Shown: one piece after another, positions 1-5,342 of the stretch
Layout: each line of letters begins with the position of its first letter
How positions within the stretch are numbered: the first letter of the stretch is position 1
Assembly (NCBI GenBank): GCA_937891565.1
Contig: CALAHA010000209.1
Span: forward strand, 1-5,634
Reading direction: 5' to 3'
From: an uncultured Ilumatobacter sp.
Lineage (GTDB): Bacteria; Actinomycetota; Acidimicrobiia; Acidimicrobiales; Ilumatobacteraceae
DNA: 5,634 nucleotides
Program-made: the position numbers and the translations under genes
The notes under the pieces: generated by a model
What the model was told of the DNA's origin: nothing
The model's input: the letters and a program-made list of their open reading frames with translations, nothing else
Database searches by the model: none

Positions 1-64
1 CACATTGTGTTCCCTTACCGGCTCCCTGTCGGCCGAGAATGATGAGGCGAGCGCCCGGAATCAT
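1..64 (-). CDS. adk: Adenylate kinase, N-terminal fragment (cut by window edge)
   Basis: Only the first 21 codons lie in the window; the gene continues past position 1. The visible peptide, MIPGARLIILGRQGAGKGTQC, contains a beta strand followed by the P-loop GRQGAGKGT (residues 11-19), which binds nucleotide phosphates in adenylate kinase (ATP + AMP = 2 ADP, cytosol). The family usually has GPPGAGKGT; Arg-Gln replaces Pro-Pro here, a variant I associate with Acidimicrobiia. The ATG at 62-64 is chosen because it lies 10 nt after the secY stop and leads straight into the P-loop. The ribosome-binding site is weak (GTAGGT, overlapping the secY stop codon). secY-adk is the usual order at the end of the spc operon, which supports the call. 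Whether the lid domain binds zinc cannot be seen. Confidence 0.9.
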   Translation of the reverse strand, partial: MIPGARLIILGRQGAGKGTQC

Positions 65-74
65 CTGGCGTGAC

Positions 75-1403
75 CTACTTCAAGAAGCCCTCGTAGTTGC
101 GCAGGGTGAGTTGGCTGTCAATCTGGCGCATCAATTCAAGCGCAACGCCGACGGCGATCAGCACGCTGGTACCAGCGAACCCGAAGGAGTTCACGTCGGC
201 AGCGATCAGCAAGATATACGGCAGGATCGCAATGATCGCTACGAAGACAGCGCCAGGAAGCGTGATGCGATTGACAGCCTTGCCGAGATACTTCTCGGTC
301 TGCATACCCGGTCGGATGCCCGGAATGAAGCCACCCTGCTTACGCAACTGGTCGGCCTGACGAATCGGGTCGAACGCAATTGAGTTGTAGAAGTAAGCGA
401 AAGCGATAATCATCAGCGCAAGAATCGTGATGTACACCACGTTTTGCGGGTTGACGATGTACTCATCAACGAAACGCTGCACGGTGCTGCGCCAGCCTTC
501 GCCACCGCTACCACCAAGGACGTTCGAGCCAATAACGGGCAGGAGCAAGATGGAGCTGGCGAAGATGATCGGAATCACGCCGGACTGGTTGACCTTCAAC
601 GGGATGTAGGTGTTTTGGCCACCCATCATCCGGCGTCCTACGACACGTTTCGCAAATTGGACGGGGATGCGACGCTGACCCAACTCGACAAACACCACCG
701 CCACAATGATGCCAAGCGTCAGGACCACCATCGCTACGAACCAGAAGACCTTGTTGAGCTGAAGAATACCCCAGAAGCCACCCGGCAACGAGGCCACGAC
801 TGACGCAAAGATGAGCATCGAAATACCGTTGCCGATACCGCGCTGCGAAATCATTTCGCCCATCCACATCAGCACGGCCGTACCGGCGACGAGGGTGGGA
901 ATGATCAGGTAGCCGCGAGGCCAGACCCCATCCGGCAAGAGAGGCACGGTGGGCGCTGCACTGGCGGCGGAAAAAAACGCTGTGCCCCGACCCGTGCCGA
1001 AGATAAAGACAAGGCCAGTCGACTGGAGCGTCGCCAAAGCAATGGTGACGTACCGCGTGTACTGCGTGATCTTGCGTTGGCCAACGGCGCCGTCCTGCTG
1101 GAGTTCTTCCAGCTTTGGAATCACGACGCCGAGCACCTGCATGATGATCGAGGCGGTGATGTACGGCAGGATTCCGAGCGCGAAGATCGAGAACGACTCG
1201 AAGGCGCCACCAGAGAACAAGTTGAGGAAGCCGAGGGCACCCTGCTCGCTCGTCTGCGCACGCAGCTGCTCAACGGCGATGCCATCGATGCCGGGTACAG
1301 GAATGGCGACGCCAAGTCGGTACACGATCACCATCAAGATGACGAACATCAGCTTATTGCGGAGGTCCGAAATCTTGAAGATATTCAGGAGATTCGAAAT
1401 CAA
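75..1403 (-). CDS. secY: SecY, preprotein translocase channel subunit
   Basis: This is the central pore of the SecYEG translocon in the cytoplasmic membrane, which passes secreted proteins (with SecA) and inserts membrane proteins (with ribosomes). The 442 residues match the usual family length. Ten hydrophobic segments can be placed at roughly 17-36, 71-95, 117-137, 163-184, 189-208, 219-241, 273-293, 321-344, 381-402 and 406-426. The plug region precedes helix 2 (GFLNLFSGGAFESFSIFALG, 58-77). The two cytosolic loops that contact ribosome and SecA are present: GQRRIPVQFAKR (242-253) and QGGFIPGIRPG (356-366). The start codon is TTG, supported by GGGAG 9 nt upstream and by the expected beginning (SNLLNIFKISDLRNK). 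The stop is TAG. It is separated from rplO by 129 nt, unlike the tight packing elsewhere, so it may have extra control. adk follows after 10 nt. Confidence 0.98.
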   Translation of the reverse strand: MISNLLNIFKISDLRNKLMFVILMVIVYRLGVAIPVPGIDGIAVEQLRAQTSEQGALGFLNLFSGGAFESFSIFALGILPYITASIIMQVLGVVIPKLEELQQDGAVGQRKITQYTRYVTIALATLQSTGLVFIFGTGRGTAFFSAASAAPTVPLLPDGVWPRGYLIIPTLVAGTAVLMWMGEMISQRGIGNGISMLIFASVVASLPGGFWGILQLNKVFWFVAMVVLTLGIIVAVVFVELGQRRIPVQFAKRVVGRRMMGGQNTYIPLKVNQSGVIPIIFASSILLLPVIGSNVLGGSGGEGWRSTVQRFVDEYIVNPQNVVYITILALMIIAFAYFYNSIAFDPIRQADQLRKQGGFIPGIRPGMQTEKYLGKAVNRITLPGAVFVAIIAILPYILLIAADVNSFGFAGTSVLIAVGVALELMRQIDSQLTLRNYEGFLK

Positions 1404-1412
1404 AGGAAACAG

Positions 1413-1417
1413 CTCCC
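1413..1417 (-). promoter_or_regulatory. Ribosome-binding site of secY
   Basis: On the minus strand GGGAG lies 9 nt before the TTG at 1401-1403. I see no in-frame ATG or GTG close upstream, so this site decides the unusual TTG start of secY. Confidence 0.7.
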
Positions 1418-1427
1418 GGTTGGGGTG

Positions 1428-1479
1428 ACGGTCGAGTGGGGCAACAGAACGTCAGGCTAGACAAACGCCCTCCGACCGT
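1428..1479 (-). other. Imperfect inverted repeat in the rplO-secY spacer
   Basis: On the minus strand ACGGTCG (1479-1473) is matched by CGACCGT (1434-1428). Just inside, GGGC (1470-1467) can pair with GCCC (1442-1439), across a small asymmetric internal loop and around a 24-nt terminal loop. No run of T follows, so it does not look like an intrinsic terminator. It sits about 10 nt upstream of the secY ribosome-binding site, where a leader structure could act. A 7-bp match in a 129-nt spacer is expected by chance about every other time, so function is uncertain. The rest of the spacer (1404-1532) shows no convincing -35/-10 pair; isolated TAGCCT and TACGGT hexamers lack a matching -35. A small GAGC-TTCT-GCTC hairpin is also present (1499-1488). 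Confidence 0.3.
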
Positions 1480-1532
1480 ACCAGCGCGAGCAGAAGCTCC
1501 ACGCGGCAGGCCACGAACGATGAACAGATCGA

Positions 1533-2042
1533 TTAACGGTTGGCGAACTGGTTGCCCTGCACTGGAGGACGACCGGCCTTGCCTTCTTCCTTGAAGGGAA
1601 GCGTGACAAGCGTGACCGAACCGCCAGCAGCCTCGATGGCCGCAATGGCCGAGGCAGACGCTCCGTGGGCGTGCACATTCACCTTGGTGGTGATTTCACC
1701 ACGGGCAAGGATCTTGGCGAAATCACCCTTCGTGAGCAGACCACTCTGGACGAGCATGTCGAGGTCGATGTCGGAACCGACCTTTTCAGCCAAGTCGTTG
1801 AGGGCGTGAAGATTGATCGCCTGGTACTCGACGCGGAACGGGTTATTAAACCCGCTCAACTTCGGGACACGCTGCTTGAGGGGAGTCTGTCCACCCTCGA
1901 AACCGCGGGCAACAGTGTTACGGGCGCGCTGGCCCTTGGAACCACGGCCGGCTGTTTTGCCGCCCTTGCCACCGGTACCGCGCGCCTTGCGCTTGCGACT
2001 TCTGTTCGACCCCGGTGCGGGTGCGAGTTCATGAACCTTCAT
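1533..2042 (-). CDS. rplO: 50S ribosomal protein L15
   Basis: L15 is a late-assembling 23S rRNA-binding protein of the large subunit. The N-terminal part (residues 12-65) is the typical basic, glycine-rich extension that runs into the rRNA core (RGTGGKGGKTAGRGSKGQRA, 21-40, then GFEGGQTPL and RVPKLSGF). The globular domain ends in the family signature VNVHAHGASASAIAAIEAAG (121-140). At 169 residues it is longer than the roughly 145-150 usual, because about 22 residues (148-169, LPFKEEGKAGRPPVQGNQFANR in two parts) follow the normal end. The start is ATG, 2 nt after the rpmD stop, with a purine-rich GGAAGAGAG upstream. The stop is TAA. It is the last ribosomal-protein gene before the long spacer preceding secY. 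Confidence 0.98.
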   Translation of the reverse strand: MKVHELAPAPGSNRSRKRKARGTGGKGGKTAGRGSKGQRARNTVARGFEGGQTPLKQRVPKLSGFNNPFRVEYQAINLHALNDLAEKVGSDIDLDMLVQSGLLTKGDFAKILARGEITTKVNVHAHGASASAIAAIEAAGGSVTLVTLPFKEEGKAGRPPVQGNQFANR

Positions 2043-2044
2043 GT

Positions 2045-2239
2045 TCAGCTCTCTTCCGTGACGTTTTCAGTCACAACGATCAGGTGCGGAACTCGGGCAA
2101 TCATGCCACGAATCTCCGGACGGTCAGGAAGTGTGTTGGTGTTGCCAATCCTGCCGAGGCCGAGCGCACGGAGTGTTCCGCGGTGCTTTGGCTTGGTGCC
2201 GATAACGGACTTGATCTGCTTCACATGAATTTGGCTCAT
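2045..2239 (-). CDS. rpmD: 50S ribosomal protein L30
   Basis: L30 is a small 23S rRNA-binding protein of the large subunit. The 64 residues cover the whole bacterial form (about 60). The first strand is IHVKQIKSVIG (residues 4-14), followed by the family stretch HRGTLRALGLGRIGNTNTLP (19-38) and a closing strand that ends in an acidic tail (TENVTEES). The ATG overlaps the rpsE stop as ATGA (4 nt shared), and AGGAG lies 7 nt upstream inside the last rpsE codons, so the two are probably translationally coupled. rplO begins 2 nt after the TGA stop. L30 is absent from some bacterial lineages; it is intact here. Confidence 0.97.
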   Translation of the reverse strand: MSQIHVKQIKSVIGTKPKHRGTLRALGLGRIGNTNTLPDRPEIRGMIARVPHLIVVTENVTEES

Positions 2240-2871
2240 GATGCAGCTCCTACTTCGGCAGTGGCCGGTGCCTTCTCCGAAGAGGAGTCAGCGGCAGGCT
2301 TCTTGTTCCGCTCGTTATATGCGTTGAGCAGACCCTTGGGGATGCACTCTTCCGGAGTGAGACCACGGCGAGCCGCAATCTCGTCGGGCCGCTGCAAGGA
2401 CTTGAGGCCCTGAATCGTCGCACGAGCAACGTTGATGTGGTTGGCCGAGCCAAGCGACTTCGACAACACGTCGTGCACGCCCGCCTCTTCAAGAATAACT
2501 CGAGCGGCACCACCGGCGATCACGCCGGTACCGGTTGCTGCCGGCTTCATCATCACTCGTGCTCCGCCGGTCTGGCCGAGCACGGGATGGATGATGGTCG
2601 AGCCAGCCATCGGGACCTCGAACAGGTTCTTGCGAGCTTCTTCGGTGCCTTTCTGGATCGCCAAAGGTACTTCCTTGGCCTTGCCGTATCCGAGGCCGAC
2701 CTTGCCATTGCCGTCGCCAATCACCACGAGTGCGGTGAAGGAAAAGCGACGGCCGCCCTTGACGACCTTGGCGACGCGGTTGATGGTGATGACGCGTGAT
2801 TCACGCAGACCATCGGGATCCTCGCGGCGGCTATCGCCACGACCATCACGGTTGTTGTTTCCAAAAGCCAT
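2236..2871 (-). CDS. rpsE: 30S ribosomal protein S5
   Basis: S5 binds 16S rRNA near the decoding site and takes part in fidelity and mRNA entry. The double-stranded-RNA-binding-like domain spans about residues 24-90, with the hallmark GDGNGKVGLGYGKAKEVPLA (52-71). The C-terminal domain spans about 100-185 (GARVMMKPAATGTGVIAGG, 103-121; SLGSANHINVARA, 139-151). The loop VVKGGRRF (36-43), which contacts spectinomycin in other bacteria, keeps the common sensitive form. At 211 residues it exceeds the 166 of E. coli because of a charged N-terminal tail (1-23, NNNRDGRGDSRRED) and an Ala/Ser/Glu-rich C-terminal tail (about 188-211). Such tails are common in Actinomycetota. The ATG overlaps the rplR stop as TGATG, with GGAG 5 nt upstream. 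Confidence 0.98.
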   Translation of the reverse strand: MAFGNNNRDGRGDSRREDPDGLRESRVITINRVAKVVKGGRRFSFTALVVIGDGNGKVGLGYGKAKEVPLAIQKGTEEARKNLFEVPMAGSTIIHPVLGQTGGARVMMKPAATGTGVIAGGAARVILEEAGVHDVLSKSLGSANHINVARATIQGLKSLQRPDEIAARRGLTPEECIPKGLLNAYNERNKKPAADSSSEKAPATAEVGAAS

Positions 2872-3239
2872 CAGAACTCCAGTCCTGCTTCACGTGCGGC
2901 GGATGCGACGGCTGCAATGCGACCGTGGTAGGCGAAGCCACCCCGGTCGAAGACGACCTTTTCAATACCAGCGGCCTTGGCGCGCTCGCCGATGAGCACG
3001 CCGATCTTGGTAGCGGCTTCGACGCTCGAACCTGTCCCTGCGGAACGCAGTTCAGATTCGTTGGTCGACGCCGAGGCAAGTGTGGTGCCGGCATCGTCGT
3101 CGATGACCTGCACCGAGAGGTGCTTGTTCGAACGGAACACTGCGAGACGAGGACGCGCCGCTGTGCCGTGGATCTTTTTGCGAACACGACGGTGGCGACG
3201 GATGCGACCGTTGCGGCGTGCTTGTGCGACTTTCGTCAT
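2871..3239 (-). CDS. rplR: 50S ribosomal protein L18
   Basis: L18 binds 5S rRNA and, with L5, docks it into the central protuberance of the large subunit. The 122 residues are a normal length. The N-terminus is very basic (ARRNGRIRRHRRVRKKIHGT, residues 7-26), the part that grips rRNA. It is followed by RPRLAVFRSNKHLSVQVIDD (29-48), the end motif VVFDRGGFAYHGRIAAVA (94-111) and a short AREAGLEF terminus. The ATG lies 2 nt after the rplF stop, with AGGAAAG upstream inside the lysine-rich end of rplF. The TGA stop shares one base with the rpsE ATG. No unusual feature is seen. Confidence 0.98.
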   Translation of the reverse strand: MTKVAQARRNGRIRRHRRVRKKIHGTAARPRLAVFRSNKHLSVQVIDDDAGTTLASASTNESELRSAGTGSSVEAATKIGVLIGERAKAAGIEKVVFDRGGFAYHGRIAAVASAAREAGLEF

Positions 3240-3241
3240 AA

Positions 3242-3781
3242 CTACTTCTTTCCTGCCTTGCCGGCCTTGCGGACAACACGTTCGCCGAGGTACCGGACAC
3301 CCTTGCCCTTGTACGGCTCAGGCTTGCGGAGGCTGCGAATGTTTGCGGCCACCTGGCCGACGACTTCTTTGTCGATGCCCGACACGATGACCTGTGTTTG
3401 CGCCGGGAGCTCAAACGAGATCCCTTCGGGGGCTTTGACGTCGATGGTATGACTGAAGCCGAGGCTCAGACGAATGTCTTTGCCCTGCGCTTCGGCTCGG
3501 TAACCAACGCCCACGATCTGGAGTTCTTTCTTGAACCCCTCGGTGACGCCGAGAACCATGTTGTTGACGAGGCTGCGAACCAAGCCGTGCAACGCCTTAC
3601 TTTTGTGCTCGTCGTTCGGACGAACGCACGTGAGCGTGTCGCCATCAACGTCGATGGTGATGCCGCCAGGGATCTCACGATCAAGTGAGCCCTTGGGCCC
3701 CTTCACCGTGATGTGGGTGCCAACAATGTTGACATCGACCCCTGCGGGCACCGTGATCGGTGCTTGTCCAATTCGTGACAT
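3242..3781 (-). CDS. rplF: 50S ribosomal protein L6
   Basis: L6 binds 23S rRNA near the factor-binding region of the large subunit. It has the standard length (179 residues) and begins with the family-typical MSRIGQAPI. Two repeated L6 domains are present (about 1-80 and 81-170). The C-terminal signature PEPYKGKGVRY (154-164) is intact, and the protein ends in a lysine-rich tail. The ATG has AAGGA 7 nt upstream and lies 10 nt after the rpsH stop. The stop is TAG, and rplR starts 2 nt later. Nothing is truncated or unusual. Confidence 0.98.
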   Translation of the reverse strand: MSRIGQAPITVPAGVDVNIVGTHITVKGPKGSLDREIPGGITIDVDGDTLTCVRPNDEHKSKALHGLVRSLVNNMVLGVTEGFKKELQIVGVGYRAEAQGKDIRLSLGFSHTIDVKAPEGISFELPAQTQVIVSGIDKEVVGQVAANIRSLRKPEPYKGKGVRYLGERVVRKAGKAGKK

Positions 3782-3791
3782 GAGTGGTTCC

Positions 3792-4193
3792 TTACCAGAC
3801 GTAACAGAGGACTTCGCCGCCGACCTTGCGCTTTCGCGCTTCCCGGTCGGTCATGAGGCCCTTGCTGGTGGATAGGACAGCGACACCCAGGCCACCGAGC
3901 ACACGAGGTACGTCGGTGGAGCTGCGGTACACCCGCAGCCCAGGGGTCGAAATGCGGCGGAGGCCCATGATCGTACGATCACGGTCTTCGCTGTATTTCA
4001 TAATGATGGTGAGCGTTTCACCGACGCCGCGAGGAGACGGAGTTGTCTCGAAGCTCGTGATGTAGCCCTCCTTCTGGAGGACCACAGCGAGTGCGACCTT
4101 TTGCTTCGACGACGGCATGGGAACCTCGTCGTGCTTGGCCGTGTTCGCGTTGCGAACTCGGGTCAGCATGTCTGCGATGGGATCTGTCAACAT
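3792..4193 (-). CDS. rpsH: 30S ribosomal protein S8
   Basis: S8 is a primary 16S rRNA-binding protein of the small subunit. In E. coli it also represses its own operon by binding spc mRNA near the start of rplE; whether that applies here is unknown. The 133 residues match the family, starting MLTDPIADMLTRVRNA and ending in the conserved GGEVLCYVW. The C-terminal RNA-binding signature GLGVAVLSTSKGLMTD (101-116) is complete. The start is decided by a strong GAGGAG 7 nt before the ATG, which overlaps the TGA stop of rpsN. Gaps are 11 nt upstream and 10 nt downstream. Confidence 0.98.
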   Translation of the reverse strand: MLTDPIADMLTRVRNANTAKHDEVPMPSSKQKVALAVVLQKEGYITSFETTPSPRGVGETLTIIMKYSEDRDRTIMGLRRISTPGLRVYRSSTDVPRVLGGLGVAVLSTSKGLMTDREARKRKVGGEVLCYVW

Positions 4194-4200
4194 TTTCTAA

Positions 4201-4206
4201 CTCCTC
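4201..4206 (-). promoter_or_regulatory. Ribosome-binding site of rpsH
   Basis: GAGGAG on the minus strand lies 7 nt before the rpsH ATG. It is one of the two strongest Shine-Dalgarno matches in the window, and its first two bases fall in the TGA stop codon of rpsN. Confidence 0.8.
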
Positions 4207-4390
4207 ACCAGCTCGACTTCGTCAGGCCCGGGATCTCACCGGCGTGTGCGAGCTCACGCAGACACACACGGCAGAGACCGAACTTGCGATAGACGGAACG
4301 GGCACGACCGCAGCGTTTGCAGCGGGTATAGGCGCGAACCTTGAACTTCGGCTTCGCGTTTGCCTTATTGATCAGTGCTTTTTTGGCCAT
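4205..4390 (-). CDS. rpsN: 30S ribosomal protein S14, short zinc-binding type
   Basis: S14 sits in the head of the small subunit. This is the short 61-residue type (S14Z, also called rpsZ), not the roughly 100-residue cysteine-free form. It has two CXXC pairs, C24-K-R-C27 and C40-R-V-C43, which would hold one zinc ion. The basic N-terminus (AKKALINKANAKPKFKVRAY) and the end GEIPGLTKSSW are typical. The ATG lies 8 nt after the rplE stop, behind a modest GTGAG. Actinomycetota such as mycobacteria often carry a second, zinc-free S14 elsewhere for zinc shortage; no such copy is in this window. The position between rplE and rpsH is canonical. Confidence 0.98.
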   Translation of the reverse strand: MAKKALINKANAKPKFKVRAYTRCKRCGRARSVYRKFGLCRVCLRELAHAGEIPGLTKSSW

Positions 4391-4398
4391 GGTTCAGC

Positions 4399-5040
4399 TC
4401 ACTTGCTCTTTCGGCCGCCGAAAGCGGGGCCTTTGCGACGCTTCTTGCGTGGCTCATTGTCTGCGTCAGCGCCCTTTTTGAAGGGGAAACCGTAAGCGTC
4501 AAGCAGAGCCTTGCCTGCTTCGTTGCTCTTGGCCGTGGTGACGATGGTGATGTCCATGCCGCGGGGATGATCAGCCTTGTCGGGATCAATCTCAGCGAAC
4601 ATCGTCTGCTCGGACAGGCCGAACGTGTAGTTGCCGTTGCCGTCCCAGCTGTGTGCCGGCAGGCCTCGGAAGTCACGAATACGGGGGATGGCAACCGAGA
4701 TCAGGCGATCCAGGAATTCCCACATCCGGTCACCGCGCAGGGTGACCTTCGTCCCGATGGCCTGGCCTTCACGCAACTTAAAGTTGGCGATTGACTTGCT
4801 GGCCTTGGTGATGACCGGCTTCTGACCAGAGATGACCGTGAGGTCAGCGACAGCAGCTTCGATCAGCGACGGCTGGCCGGCTGCACGCCCGACACCCATG
4901 TTGATCACGATCTTTTCGAGCTTCGGCACTTCCATCACGTTCTCGATGCCCAGCTCGGTCTTGAGCGCAGCAGCGATCTCGTCGTTGTAACGCGCTTTGA
5001 GGCGGGGCAATGTTGCCGCGTCAGTCATTACGTCAGCCAT
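4399..5040 (-). CDS. rplE: 50S ribosomal protein L5
   Basis: L5 binds 5S rRNA and contacts the P-site tRNA and the small subunit through bridge B1b. The core is intact: LEKIVINMGVG (residues 41-51), the region SGQKPVITKASKSIANFKLR (71-90), IGTKVTLRG (95-103), and the end ALLDAYGFPFKK (178-189), where most L5 proteins stop. A further 24 residues follow, strongly basic (PRKKRRKG near 197-204, then GGRKSK). The first ATG is used here; it shares one base with the rplX stop (TGATG) and has GGAG 10 nt upstream. A second in-frame ATG four codons later (residue 5) is an alternative start. The long basic tail could reach rRNA or a neighbouring protein, but this is inference. Confidence 0.98.
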   Translation of the reverse strand: MADVMTDAATLPRLKARYNDEIAAALKTELGIENVMEVPKLEKIVINMGVGRAAGQPSLIEAAVADLTVISGQKPVITKASKSIANFKLREGQAIGTKVTLRGDRMWEFLDRLISVAIPRIRDFRGLPAHSWDGNGNYTFGLSEQTMFAEIDPDKADHPRGMDITIVTTAKSNEAGKALLDAYGFPFKKGADADNEPRKKRRKGPAFGGRKSK

Positions 5041-5342
5041 CAGACTTCGTCTCCACTCGGACGGGCGATGCGCACCTTGGTGCCATCGTCCTTCACCTTG
5101 TAACCAAGACGGACCGTCTTGCCACCGTGGACGAGCATCACGTTGGATGCGTCGAACGGCATGTCCTTCTCGATGATTCCGCCCTGCTCGTTGGCACGGG
5201 ACGGCTTGCTGTGCTTTGACGCCGTGTTGACGCCGTGCACGATGATCTTGTTGGACTTCGGGAAGACCTTGTCGATCTCGCCCTGTTTGCCCTTGTCTTT
5301 GCCGGTGATGACTTGAACGGTGTCACCCTTACGAAGCTTCAT
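5040..5342 (-). CDS. rplX: 50S ribosomal protein L24
   Basis: L24 is an assembly initiator that binds domain I of 23S rRNA, close to the exit of the peptide tunnel. The KOW motif is at residues 4-31 (RKGDTVQVITGKDKGKQGEI), followed by a basic loop (KHSKPSRA) and the typical GGIIEKDMPFDASNVMLV. The ATG at 5340-5342 gives 100 residues starting MKLRKGD, the family's usual beginning. GGAGGT lies 6 nt before it, and its A is shared with the rplN stop (TGATG). A GTG one codon upstream (5343-5345) is the alternative, but it leaves only 3 nt after the same Shine-Dalgarno. Many L24 proteins have a CPXC zinc pair after VMLV; here the sequence reads VHGGKTVRLGY, without cysteine. Confidence 0.97.
   Translation of the reverse strand: MKLRKGDTVQVITGKDKGKQGEIDKVFPKSNKIIVHGVNTASKHSKPSRANEQGGIIEKDMPFDASNVMLVHGGKTVRLGYKVKDDGTKVRIARPSGDEV

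Noticed and set aside
1428..1479. Inverted repeat as an intrinsic terminator after rplO
   Set aside because: No T run follows on the minus strand, the loop is long and the arms are broken, so it is kept only as a possible leader structure.
1457..1678. 73-codon minus-strand open frame across the rplO end and the spacer
   Set aside because: Most of it overlaps rplO in another frame, the composition is Arg/Ser/Pro-rich, and no good ribosome-binding site or family resemblance is seen.
1839..1854. Perfect palindrome CGGGTT-ATTA-AACCCG inside rplO
   Set aside because: It falls in the conserved L15 stretch GFNNPF, whose codons produce the symmetry. It has no terminator-like T run and no gene border nearby.
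2796..3452. Long plus-strand open frames, e.g. 2796-3452 (218 codons), 1665-2228, 2432-2995 and 949-1428
   Set aside because: They lie antisense to rpsE, rplR, rplF, rpmD, rplO and secY, cross gene borders, and give compositions rich in Arg, Pro, Thr, Cys and His with no recognisable domain. GC-rich codons on the minus strand explain them.
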